Shown: one piece after another, positions 8,819 to 16,833 of the stretch
Numbering within the stretch: position 1 is the first letter of the stretch
Layout of the letters: each line of letters begins with the position of its first letter
Assembly (NCBI RefSeq): GCF_938023125.1
Contig: NZ_CALHDW010000013.1
Coordinates: 1-42,888 of the forward strand
DNA: 42,888 nt
Source: an uncultured Porphyromonas sp.
GTDB taxonomy: Bacteria; Bacteroidota; Bacteroidia; Bacteroidales; Porphyromonadaceae
Direction: 5' to 3'
Program-made: the position numbers and the translations under genes
Notes under the pieces: generated by a model
Seen by the model: only the letters and a program-made list of their open reading frames with translations
Databases searched by the model: none
What the model was told of the DNA's origin: nothing

Positions 8819-10150
8819 ATGCAGAGGACTTTTCGTATCGGAGGTATTCATCCTCCCGAAAGTAAGTTGTCGGCCGGGCGCCCTATAGAGGTATTGCCCT
8901 TGCCTAAGCAGGCTGTGATTCCTTTGGGGCAGCATATTGGTGCTCCTGCACAGGCAGTAGTTGCCAAGGGTGACCTAGTAAAGGTGGGGACTCTTATAGC
9001 AAAAGCAGGAGGCTTTGTTTCTGCTAATATCCATTCTTCTGTATCGGGTAAGGTAGCAAAGATAGATGCTATCTATGATGCAAGTGGGTATAAGAAGCCG
9101 GCCATCTTTATAGATGTAATAGAAGATGAGTGGGAAGAGTCTATAGACCGAACGCCGGATCTCAAGCGTGAGTGTGCTCTTTCTCCCAAAGAAATTGTAG
9201 ATAAGATTGCCGAGATGGGCATTGTAGGGATGGGGGGAGCTACCTTCCCAACCCATGTAAAGCTCTCACCCCCTCCCGGGCAAAAGGCAACTGTACTTAT
9301 CATCAATGCCGTAGAGTGCGAGCCTTACCTTACGAGCGACGACGCTCTGATGCGTGAGCATGCCGAAGAGATTATGGTGGGATGTACCATCATTATGAAG
9401 GCAATTGGGGTAACCGAAACCAAGATTGGGATTGAGGTAAATAAGCCCGAAGCTATTAGCATAATGGAGAAGGCAGCAGCCTCTTTCTCGGGGATTGAGA
9501 TCGTTCCTCTCAAGAAGCGTTACCCACAAGGTGGTGAAAAGCAACTTATCGATGCTGTTATTCGTCGTCAAGTAGCAAGTGGTGCTCTACCTATCTCTAC
9601 GGGTGCCGTAGTGCAAAACGTAGGTACAGTATATGCTGTTTACGAGGCTGTACAGAAGAATAAACCTCTTCTTGAGCGTGTTGTAACAGTTACGGGTAAG
9701 ATGCTTCAGAACCCCTCTAACCTTCTTGTACGCATTGGTACTCCTATGATTGACCTTATCAATCATGCCGGCGGTATGCCAGAGGATACCGGTAAGGTAA
9801 TTGGCGGTGGTCCTATGATGGGTCGTGCTCTCGTTAATACCGAAGTACCCGTAGCTAAGGGCTCTAGTGGTTTGCTCCTTCTCAATCGTAAGGAGTCTAC
9901 TCGTCGTCCTATGCGTGATTGTATCCGCTGTGGTAAGTGTGTAGGTGTATGTCCTATGGGGCTTAACCCTGCCTTTATTATGCGTGATACCGTGGCTAAG
10001 AACTGGGATAGCTGCGAGAAGATGAATGTGGCGGACTGTATTGAATGCGGTTCGTGTAGCTTCACTTGTCCGGCAGATCGTCCTCTATTAGATCACATAC
10101 GTATCGGTAAGCAGACGGTAATGGGCATCATGCGTTCGCGTAAACAATAA
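8819..10150 (+). CDS. rnfC: Rnf complex subunit RnfC (NADH-binding, 2x[4Fe-4S])
   Basis: RnfC is the peripheral cytoplasmic subunit that binds FMN and NAD(H) and passes electrons between NAD and the other Rnf clusters. The 443-residue protein shows the conserved GMGGATFPTHVKL nucleotide/flavin segment (about 137-149) and two [4Fe-4S] motifs near the C-terminus: C368, C371, C374, C378 (CIRCGKCVGVCP) and C407, C410, C413, C417 (CIECGSCSFTCP). It has no long repetitive C-terminal extension such as the E. coli homologue RsxC carries. The 47-base gap after rnfB holds no other gene. Confidence 0.96.
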   Translation: MQRTFRIGGIHPPESKLSAGRPIEVLPLPKQAVIPLGQHIGAPAQAVVAKGDLVKVGTLIAKAGGFVSANIHSSVSGKVAKIDAIYDASGYKKPAIFIDVIEDEWEESIDRTPDLKRECALSPKEIVDKIAEMGIVGMGGATFPTHVKLSPPPGQKATVLIINAVECEPYLTSDDALMREHAEEIMVGCTIIMKAIGVTETKIGIEVNKPEAISIMEKAAASFSGIEIVPLKKRYPQGGEKQLIDAVIRRQVASGALPISTGAVVQNVGTVYAVYEAVQKNKPLLERVVTVTGKMLQNPSNLLVRIGTPMIDLINHAGGMPEDTGKVIGGGPMMGRALVNTEVPVAKGSSGLLLLNRKESTRRPMRDCIRCGKCVGVCPMGLNPAFIMRDTVAKNWDSCEKMNVADCIECGSCSFTCPADRPLLDHIRIGKQTVMGIMRSRKQ

Positions 10151-10176
10151 GAACCTCATACAGTGATTCAAGAGTG

Positions 10177-11175
10177 ATGGAAAATAAATTAATCATAACG
10201 CCTTCCCCTCATATCCATAGTGGGGATAGCATCAGCAAGAATATGTACGGGGTGCTTATTGCACTTATCCCGGCGTTCCTCTTCTCGGTGTATCAATTTG
10301 GTTGGCATGCTCTTTTGGTAACGGCTATCTGTATCGTTACATGTTGCCTAACCGAGTGGTTTATTACCCGTTTTATGCTCCGCCGCGAGAATTATATTTT
10401 GGATGGCTCGGCTATCCTCACGGCGGTGCTCCTTGCGTTTAACCTCCCTTCGGAGCTCCCTTGGTGGATTGTAGTATTTGGCGCTTTCGTTGCCATTGCT
10501 ATTGGTAAGATGGCATTCGGGGGGCTTGGGAATAACGTATTCAACCCTGCTTTGGTAGGTCGTGTATTCCTCCTTATTTCGTTCCCTGCACAGATGACCA
10601 CTTGGCCTGTTGCCAATAAGCTCACTGCAATGGTGGATGGGGAGACGATGGCTACGCCTTTGTCTCTTATGAAGCAGGCCGTGCACGGCGATACGAGTGC
10701 CCTTGAGCAACTTCCCTCTCATATCGATCTTTTCCTTGGGTTAAACCCCGGTTCGATGGGGGAGATTTCTGCCATAGCATTGCTTATCGGCCTTGTGTAT
10801 ATGCTCTGCCGTAAGATCATTACTTGGCATACACCTATTTCAATCTTCCTCTCAGTGCTTGTGTTTGGTGGTATCCTTTGGCTTGTTAATCCCGATGTTT
10901 ATCCCGATCCCATCCAGCACCTAACGACCGGAGGTCTTATGCTTGGTGCCATCTTTATGGCTACGGACTATGTTTCTTCTCCAATTACACATCGTGGTCA
11001 GCTTATCTATGGTTGCTGTATTGGGTTGCTAACTGTGATTATCCGTACATGGGGTTCCTATCCGGAGGGGATGTCGTTTGCCATTCTCATTATGAATGCC
11101 TTTACGCCCATCATTAACCTCTATGCGAAACCTAAACACTTTGGAGAAAAGATAAAGAAGGAGGCTACAAAATGA
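10177..11175 (+). CDS. rnfD: Rnf complex subunit RnfD (covalent FMN, membrane)
   Basis: This integral membrane subunit belongs to the NqrB/RnfD family and carries a covalent FMN. The ATG at 10177 gives 332 residues; an in-frame GTG directly before it (10174) is a less likely start. Many hydrophobic helices are visible, with conserved segments LDGSAILTAVLLAFNLP and FGGLGNNVFNPALVGRVF. The FMN-bearing threonine is probably T160 in GETMATPLSL, which replaces the SGAT seen in many relatives. Downstream are FMATDYVSSPI and the C-terminal NLYAKPKHFG. The gene overlaps rnfG by four bases. Confidence 0.95.
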   Translation: MENKLIITPSPHIHSGDSISKNMYGVLIALIPAFLFSVYQFGWHALLVTAICIVTCCLTEWFITRFMLRRENYILDGSAILTAVLLAFNLPSELPWWIVVFGAFVAIAIGKMAFGGLGNNVFNPALVGRVFLLISFPAQMTTWPVANKLTAMVDGETMATPLSLMKQAVHGDTSALEQLPSHIDLFLGLNPGSMGEISAIALLIGLVYMLCRKIITWHTPISIFLSVLVFGGILWLVNPDVYPDPIQHLTTGGLMLGAIFMATDYVSSPITHRGQLIYGCCIGLLTVIIRTWGSYPEGMSFAILIMNAFTPIINLYAKPKHFGEKIKKEATK

Positions 11176-11897
11176 AAAAGCTTGCATCTACATTCCCCAA
11201 TATGCTCCTATCGCTTACCCTCATTTGCTTGCTTGTGGGGGCTATCCTAGGAGTTATGAAGTCGGTTACTGATGAGCCTATTGCCAAAACGGAGCTTAGT
11301 AACAAGATTGCTGCCATTGAAAAGGTTGTACCCGAGTTCGACAACAATCCCCTTGATGAGGTACTGGAGTACAAAGAGGGAGAGAAGGACGTTGTGAAGG
11401 TGTACGTGGCAAAGAAGGCTGGCGAAGCTGTTGGTTATGCCGTAGAAACCTTCACCAAAAATGGTTTTGGTGGTCGTATCGACCTTATGGTAGGTTTTGA
11501 TGCCAAGGGTGTTATCTGCGACTTCTCAGTGCTAAAGCATGGAGAAACTCCGGGGCTTGGTGCCAAGATGGACGAATGGTTCCATACCGACGCCAAAGGT
11601 GGTAATATCCAAAACATGAAAGGTGTGGATATGGCTGCTGAGAATGGTACGCTCGTGGTTGCAAAGGATGGCGGTAAGGTTGATGCTATTACAGCTTCTA
11701 CCATTACAAGTCGTGCCTTCCTCGACGCCGTTAATCGTGCTTATAAATATTACTTAGAGGCTGCTGGTGGTGCTTCTGCCGGTGCTGAAGCTACGGATGC
11801 TGCTGCGGCTACACCTCAAGACGAGGCTTCCACTGCAGCAGAAACCACCTCTACCGAAGAAAATGCGGCTCCTGCCGAGAAAGGAGATAACAAATGA
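11172..11897 (+). CDS. rnfG: Rnf complex subunit RnfG (FMN-binding, periplasmic)
   Basis: RnfG is anchored by one N-terminal helix (about 8-30) and exposes an FMN-binding domain to the periplasm. The family motif SGATxTS reads DAITASTITSRA here, so the flavin-linked threonine is probably T177. The typical GFGGRIDLMVGFD segment (98-110) and HGETPGLGAKM (123-133) are present. Residues about 200-241 form an Ala/Glu/Thr tail absent from textbook RnfG. The start overlaps the rnfD stop, and AAGGAGG sits seven bases upstream, a rare Shine-Dalgarno match for this phylum. It overlaps rnfE by four bases. Confidence 0.95.
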   Translation: MKKLASTFPNMLLSLTLICLLVGAILGVMKSVTDEPIAKTELSNKIAAIEKVVPEFDNNPLDEVLEYKEGEKDVVKVYVAKKAGEAVGYAVETFTKNGFGGRIDLMVGFDAKGVICDFSVLKHGETPGLGAKMDEWFHTDAKGGNIQNMKGVDMAAENGTLVVAKDGGKVDAITASTITSRAFLDAVNRAYKYYLEAAGGASAGAEATDAAAATPQDEASTAAETTSTEENAAPAEKGDNK

Positions 11898-12484
11898 ATC
11901 AATACGTAAAGACGCTTACTAATGGATTCATCAAGGAGAATCCTACTTTTGTACTTCTCCTTGGTATGTGTCCTACGCTGGCAACGACCACATCGGGCAA
12001 GAATGGTCTTATGATGGGGCTTGCTACAACCTTCGTGCTTATCTGCTCGAATTTGGTTATCTCGCTTCTGAAGAAGTTGATCCCGGACGCTGTGCGTATC
12101 CCCGCATTTATTGTGGTGATTGCCGGTTTCGTAACGGTGTTGCAGCTTCTCATCCAGGCTTTCCTTCCCGATCTTAACAATAGCTTGGGTATCTTTATCC
12201 CTCTTATTGTTGTAAACTGTATTGTATTGGGTCGTGCAGAGTCGGTAGCTTCTAAGCAAAACCCCGTGCTCTCTATGCTTGATGGTGTGAGCATTGGTCT
12301 CGGTTTTACTATGTCGCTAACCATCCTCGGTTCGGTACGTGAGTTCATCGGTTCGGGTAAGGTGTTTGAGCATCTTATTTACCCCGATTCGTATGGAGCA
12401 TTGGTCTTCATCCTTCCTCCGGGAGCCTTCATGGTATTGGGATGTCTTATTGCTCTCTTCAACGTAATCACGAAGAAGTCTTGA
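11894..12484 (+). CDS. rnfE: Rnf complex subunit RnfE (membrane)
   Basis: The 196-residue polytopic protein is paralogous to RnfA and NqrD, with about six membrane helices. The half-helix cysteines thought to bind the intramembrane [2Fe-2S] cluster with RnfA are visible in LLGMCPTLATT (about 22-32) and VVNCIVLGRAES (near 102-114). The start overlaps the rnfG stop (ATGA) and has AAGGAG seven bases upstream, pointing to translational coupling. Confidence 0.96.
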   Translation: MNQYVKTLTNGFIKENPTFVLLLGMCPTLATTTSGKNGLMMGLATTFVLICSNLVISLLKKLIPDAVRIPAFIVVIAGFVTVLQLLIQAFLPDLNNSLGIFIPLIVVNCIVLGRAESVASKQNPVLSMLDGVSIGLGFTMSLTILGSVREFIGSGKVFEHLIYPDSYGALVFILPPGAFMVLGCLIALFNVITKKS

Positions 12485-12515
12485 TGATTTGTAGAACCCT
12501 TAATACGATTGTGTT

Positions 12516-13088
12516 ATGCACTATATAATGATTATAATCGCGGCAATTTTCGTCAATAACGTCGTATTGTCGCAGTTCTTAGGGATCTGTCCCTTCTTCG
12601 GGGTATCTAAGAAGATTGATACAGCTGCCGGGATGGGTGCTGCCGTTACGTTCGTGCTTGCTATTAGTACGATGGTGACCTTCCTCATCAACCAGTTTGT
12701 ATTGGTGCCCCGTGGACTTGAGTTCTTGCAAACGATTGCGTTTATCTTGATTATCGCATCTCTTGTACAGATGTTGGAGATGGTGCTTAAGAAGGTTTCT
12801 CCTCCACTTTACCAAGCGTTGGGTGTATTCCTCCCTCTTATCACTACTAACTGCTGTGTACTAGGGGTGGCTATCCTTGTAATTCAGAAAGAATTTACCT
12901 TCCTAGAGAGTTTGATTTACGCTATCTCTACAGGTTTGGGCTTCTTCTTGGCAATGGTAGTCTTCGCAGGAATTCGCGATCAAGTATCAAAAGCCAATCT
13001 CCCCAAGGCTATGAAGAATATCCCTATTGCCATGATTAGTGCCAGTATTTTGGCTATGGCTTTCATGGGATTTAGTGGTATCGCTTAA
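12516..13088 (+). CDS. rnfA: Rnf complex subunit RnfA (membrane)
   Basis: This is the last gene of the operon: 190 residues, six predicted helices, NqrE/RnfA family. The cluster-binding cysteines appear in FLGICPFFGVSKK (C25) and TTNCCVLGVAIL (C112/C113 region). With RnfE it forms the central electron and ion path across the membrane. A strong terminator follows at 13141. Confidence 0.96.
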   Translation: MHYIMIIIAAIFVNNVVLSQFLGICPFFGVSKKIDTAAGMGAAVTFVLAISTMVTFLINQFVLVPRGLEFLQTIAFILIIASLVQMLEMVLKKVSPPLYQALGVFLPLITTNCCVLGVAILVIQKEFTFLESLIYAISTGLGFFLAMVVFAGIRDQVSKANLPKAMKNIPIAMISASILAMAFMGFSGIA

Positions 13089-13107
13089 TTGCTAGCCGAT
13101 TCAGGAG

Positions 13108-13126
13108 ATTCGGTAAACAACCGAAT
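13108..13126 (+). repeat. Small hairpin after rnfA
   Basis: ATTCGGT pairs with ACCGAAT around an ACAAA-type 5-nt loop, 20 bases after the rnfA stop and upstream of the main terminator. The purpose is unknown. Confidence 0.45.
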
Positions 13127-13140
13127 TTGAAAGAGAATGG

Positions 13141-13187
13141 AGCGGTGTTGTTCCCCATCTAGAGGGGAGCAGCACCGCTTTCCTTTT
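13141..13187 (+). terminator. Terminator of the Rnf operon
   Basis: A 16-bp stem with two G-U pairs (13141-13156 with 13164-13179) and a 7-nt loop is followed by TTCCTTTT. Confidence 0.85.
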
Positions 13188-13281
13188 AGATCCTTTGAGA
13201 AAGCTATCCCATAAGAGCCAGGATCTCCCTCTCCTAGTTCGGGATAATTTGTCCTTTCTTTCTTGTTAATATATCATAAAT

Positions 13282-13291
13282 GGGGGGGGGG
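13282..13291 (+). repeat. Homopolymer run of ten G
   Basis: A G10 tract sits in AT-rich intergenic DNA, ending 25 bases before the TATCTTTG promoter element of the outer-membrane protein gene, next to where the -33 box should be. Runs of this length slip during replication and can cause phase variation. Confidence 0.9.
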
Positions 13292-13316
13292 TAAAACCTC
13301 TTTTATAAGAAATATA

Positions 13317-13324
13317 TATCTTTG
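13317..13324 (+). promoter_or_regulatory. -7 promoter element (TATCTTTG) of the outer-membrane protein gene
   Basis: Exact TAnnTTTG match in the only intergenic space upstream of the gene. The implied transcript start near 13330 leaves a leader of about 220 bases. No TTG box is found at -33, where the G tract ends. Confidence 0.6.
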
Positions 13325-13330
13325 TGCTAT

Positions 13331-13548
13331 TCCGCTTCCTAGGTAAAAGTGGAGGGGAATTCCCGCTGATTTTTATCAAGAAATCAGGCAAAACTGGCAG
13401 GTGAAATCAGGTGAAAATCGCGGGATAATTGGGCAGAATATTTTCTTCTCCCAGGCAGGAAATATTCTCCACCTCGGTAGAAAAAGGTGTAGAGCCGTAG
13501 AAAGCGGAAAAAATACCTATTAAATTAGAAATAGAAAGGGTATATATT
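13331..13548 (+). other. Long untranslated leader with inverted and direct repeats
   Basis: The predicted leader has no ORF. AAATCAGG occurs at 13381 and again at 13404. AGAATATTT (13435-13443) pairs with AAATATTCT (13460-13468) around a 16-nt loop. Neither matches a riboswitch that I recognise. Confidence 0.45.
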
Positions 13549-15921
13549 GTGAGACGACGTTTATTTTATTGGGTGACTATCCTGCTGCTAGGAGGAGTCT
13601 CTTTGGCTTCGGCACAAAGCGTACGAGGGAGGGTATTAGATGAGAATGGGGTGCCTATCTCATTTGCTACGATGCGCCTTCTTGTGCTGCAAGACTCTAC
13701 CGTTATCAATGGCGGTGTCTCCGATGCAAATGGCTCCTTTGAGGTAGATCGTAAGGGGGCTTCTCTCCCTCTCTTGCTAAAAGGGAGCTACATGGGCATG
13801 GAAGATGTCTACCATATGATTGCAGAGGAGAGTGAGATAGAGCTACGTATGCACCCTCTCACTAGTCAACTAGAAGAGGTAACCATAACGGCTCATCGTC
13901 CCTCACATACCCTTGTTAATGGTGGGATTAGTACAACCATTGAGGGCACAACGTTAGCCCAATTGCCCAATATCTATCGTATGCTTGCCCAACTGCCCAT
14001 GGTAGAGGTGCAAAATGAAGGTATAACGGTGCTGGGTAGAGGTACTCCCCTTATCTATATCAATGGTCGTAAGATGACTGATGCCACCGAGCTACAGCGT
14101 CTATCTCCACACCTTATTGAGAAGATAGATGTTGTAACTACCCCCGATGCACGATACTCAGCTTCGTCTCGAGCCGTTATTCTCATAACGGTGCGCCGCG
14201 AACCTGGGAGTGGGCTTAGCGGTATTGTACGAGGGGATGTTGAGACCTATCTCCGCAAGCAGGAAAAAATAGCTTTAGGGGATTACCTCCTTGCTGACCT
14301 GAACTATCGTGTGGGGAAGTGGGATATTCTTGCTTCTGTGAGTCAGTATAATAGTTTCTTTGTAAAGGATATGAAGGCTGACTTTTGGGGGCGAGCGGAT
14401 GGCAATGAGTGGCATAATAGATCTACTTTGACTTATGAAAAGCAGCACAACCGCATTCAGTCTTCCCTTGGTCTTAGCTATACGGATGCCCTCAATAGTG
14501 CGGGGGTAAAATACAAAGGCACGTGGGAACCTTTGTCTCGAGAGGTACTTTCTACCGAATTGTACTCACTACGCAATAGTGGGTCGGAAGAGAAGCTTTG
14601 TAATCGGGATCATCAGAGAACCTTTCCTCATCTATCACATCGGGCTAATGCTTACTATATTCGTAAGTTAGGCTCTTGGGAGCTATCAGCAGATGGAGAC
14701 TTTTACAGCTCCTCTTATAAGGGAGAGGGTGTAGTGGTAGAGGGGAAGAGCTTCGACCAAATTGATCATACCTATGTCAGTAAGAAAGGTGCTACTAATC
14801 AGGCTTGGGGTGTTCGCTCCGAAGTGCGCGGCCCCCTTTGGGGAGGAACATCTTCTTTGGGGATGGAGTACTCAAGCACGAAGCGTGGGGATACTTATCA
14901 AGCTGCCGCAGAGCTAAATCTCCCGAGTAATAATACCCAAATCAAAGAGCAGCAATTCGCCTTTTATCTAGGGCACTCTATGCTTATTGCCGATAAGGTG
15001 CAATGCTCGTTGGGGCTACGCTTGGAGCGAGTAGAGAGCGATTATACCTCTCAAGGTAAGCGAGTGCCGGAGCTTAGCCGTCAGTATTTCAATCTCTTCC
15101 CTAATTTCTCTTTGGCAACTCGTCTTTGGGGAATGAATGTACAACTTGCATTTAACTCTCGCATTGAGCGTCCCCAATATTGGCAGTTGCGTTCGGATTA
15201 TAGCTATATCAGCCGCTTTGAGTACCAAACGGGAGATCCCAACCTTCGACCCGGGCTCACCTATGCTACGGAGTTTACGCTCAATCGTAAATGGATTACA
15301 TTCCTTCTATCCCATCAGTATCTCAAACATAGCATTCAGCAGGTTACAACTCGTATGCCCGATATACAGGAGGAGGGAAAGTATCGCCCCTTTACTACGC
15401 TTCTCACTCAAATCAATGAGCAGCCTTTTCACAGGATGCAGGCAATGCTTATCCTCTCCCCTAAGATTGGGTTTTGGAGCCCCTCCTACACTATTGGAGC
15501 CCTCAAACAAGTTGGTTTTTATCGCTACGATTTTGAGGAGCGAGTAGCTCTTTCCAAGCCATGTCTTTATATTGCTCTCAAGAATAATTTTGCTCTACCC
15601 TATGATGTCCTTTTGGGGGCTAATTTCGAACTTCTAGGCTTTGGAGATATAGGGAATGCTTCCTTCGAGAAACCCCAGATCCGGAGTTCTTTAGAGCTAG
15701 GTAAGCAATGGTTGGGAGGAAAACTTTCGACGAATTTATACCTTTCGGATCCCATTAGAAACGAACACTATCGTATGGTCTCTCGCTATTCTCACCTTCT
15801 AATATCTAATTTTTACTCTCCTGAGATCTCTTTTTCTGTCTCCTATCGGTTTAATACCACAAAGAGTAATTATCGTGGGCGCGGAGCTCTCGACCGCGAG
15901 GTTAGTCGTATGAGTAGGTAG
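13549..15921 (+). CDS. TonB-dependent-receptor-like outer-membrane beta-barrel protein
   Basis: The GTG at 13549 starts a clear signal peptide (1-22, cleaved at ASA before QSV); no ATG is nearby upstream. Residues about 24-110 form a carboxypeptidase-regulatory-like beta domain (GRVLDENGVPISFATM). Residues about 115-225 form a plug-like domain (LEEVTITAHRPSHTLVNGG..), and the remaining ~560 residues are an outer-membrane barrel of the OMP_b-brl_3 type ending in FSVSYRFN. This class usually imports or binds siderophores, peptides or other ligands with TonB energy. The substrate is unknown; the iron/heme-type ABC importer nearby is on the other strand, so a link is only suggestive. The G10 tract upstream may make expression variable. 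Confidence 0.85.
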   Translation: MRRRLFYWVTILLLGGVSLASAQSVRGRVLDENGVPISFATMRLLVLQDSTVINGGVSDANGSFEVDRKGASLPLLLKGSYMGMEDVYHMIAEESEIELRMHPLTSQLEEVTITAHRPSHTLVNGGISTTIEGTTLAQLPNIYRMLAQLPMVEVQNEGITVLGRGTPLIYINGRKMTDATELQRLSPHLIEKIDVVTTPDARYSASSRAVILITVRREPGSGLSGIVRGDVETYLRKQEKIALGDYLLADLNYRVGKWDILASVSQYNSFFVKDMKADFWGRADGNEWHNRSTLTYEKQHNRIQSSLGLSYTDALNSAGVKYKGTWEPLSREVLSTELYSLRNSGSEEKLCNRDHQRTFPHLSHRANAYYIRKLGSWELSADGDFYSSSYKGEGVVVEGKSFDQIDHTYVSKKGATNQAWGVRSEVRGPLWGGTSSLGMEYSSTKRGDTYQAAAELNLPSNNTQIKEQQFAFYLGHSMLIADKVQCSLGLRLERVESDYTSQGKRVPELSRQYFNLFPNFSLATRLWGMNVQLAFNSRIERPQYWQLRSDYSYISRFEYQTGDPNLRPGLTYATEFTLNRKWITFLLSHQYLKHSIQQVTTRMPDIQEEGKYRPFTTLLTQINEQPFHRMQAMLILSPKIGFWSPSYTIGALKQVGFYRYDFEERVALSKPCLYIALKNNFALPYDVLLGANFELLGFGDIGNASFEKPQIRSSLELGKQWLGGKLSTNLYLSDPIRNEHYRMVSRYSHLLISNFYSPEISFSVSYRFNTTKSNYRGRGALDREVSRMSR

Positions 15922-16017
15922 GGTGGCTCTGGGGATAATTTCCCCACGCCAAGCTGAGGGATGGCGAAGAGCATATAATAAAGGGGAAAATAGGTCGGAG
16001 TGGTCAATTTTCTTGTG

Positions 16018-16025
16018 TACTTTTG
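16018..16025 (+). promoter_or_regulatory. -7 promoter element (TACTTTTG) of the patatin gene
   Basis: Exact TAnnTTTG match 20 bases before the ATG at 16046. It supports that start over the upstream GTG at 15923, which would lie before the transcript start. Confidence 0.65.
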
Positions 16026-16045
16026 TGAAAGTAAATAAGAAGAGT

Positions 16046-16825
16046 ATGATTCGCTACAAGATAGGCTTAGCTCTCAGTGGGGGTAGTATCAAGGGGTTTG
16101 CTCACCTCGGTGTGCTCCAATATATGGATGAGATTGGGCTCAAACCCGATATAATAGCCGGTACCAGTGCCGGAGCTATCATGGGGGCTTTTTATGCCGA
16201 TGGATACAGCCCCAAGGAGATATTTGAGATTTTTTCTTCTGTCGGCTTCCGAGGAATGACCTCTCTACTACCGAAGCGTGGGGGGATGTTCTCAACGAAA
16301 AACTTTATGGAGCGGCTCAGAACCTATCTCCATCACCAGAATATAGAAGAGCTACCCATCCCGCTGCGCATCGTGGCTACCGATTTGGATAATGGTTGTC
16401 AGCATGTTTTCTCCGAGGGATCTCTTCCCGAGCGCATCATGGCCTCTTGTAGTATTCCCGTACTATTTCAACCGATCGTGATCGATAGGGTCTCCTATGT
16501 TGATGGTGGGCTATTCCGCAACTTCCCCGTCACGGTGATCCGAGAGGAATGCGACAAGGTAATCGGGGTAAACCTAGGACCCGAAACATTTCGTCGCTAT
16601 AAGAAAACTATTAGAGGGGTAGCCGAGCGTTCGTGGCAATTGGTTTTTCGTCAGAATACACGCATTGATAAAGAAGTTTGCGACCTCCTCCTAGAAACTT
16701 TTAAGGTAATGAAATTTGGGATGTTTGAGGTGAGTAGTGCCGCAGAGATCATGGCGCTTGGCTATCGTATGGCACAGCGTAGTGGCATGGAGCACTTCCT
16801 ACCCATACAGTTGCCCTCGGAGTAA
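16046..16825 (+). CDS. Patatin-like phospholipase
   Basis: The 259-residue protein (from the ATG at 16046) has all patatin marks: the oxyanion loop LALSGGSIKGFAHLGVL (8-24), the nucleophile serine in GTSAG (S41), and the catalytic aspartate in VDGG (D153) with the following FRNFPV. These enzymes use a Ser-Asp dyad to hydrolyse acyl ester bonds of lipids. It lacks a signal peptide and the POTRA/barrel part of PlpD-type proteins, so it is probably cytoplasmic and belongs to the RssA/YchK-like group. It ends eight bases before the convergent ABC ATPase gene. Confidence 0.92.
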   Translation: MIRYKIGLALSGGSIKGFAHLGVLQYMDEIGLKPDIIAGTSAGAIMGAFYADGYSPKEIFEIFSSVGFRGMTSLLPKRGGMFSTKNFMERLRTYLHHQNIEELPIPLRIVATDLDNGCQHVFSEGSLPERIMASCSIPVLFQPIVIDRVSYVDGGLFRNFPVTVIREECDKVIGVNLGPETFRRYKKTIRGVAERSWQLVFRQNTRIDKEVCDLLLETFKVMKFGMFEVSSAAEIMALGYRMAQRSGMEHFLPIQLPSE

Positions 16826-16833
16826 TCCTTCTA

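Noticed and set aside
15923..16045. GTG start for the patatin gene
   Set aside because: It adds 41 residues unlike patatins and lies upstream of an exact promoter match just before the ATG at 16046.
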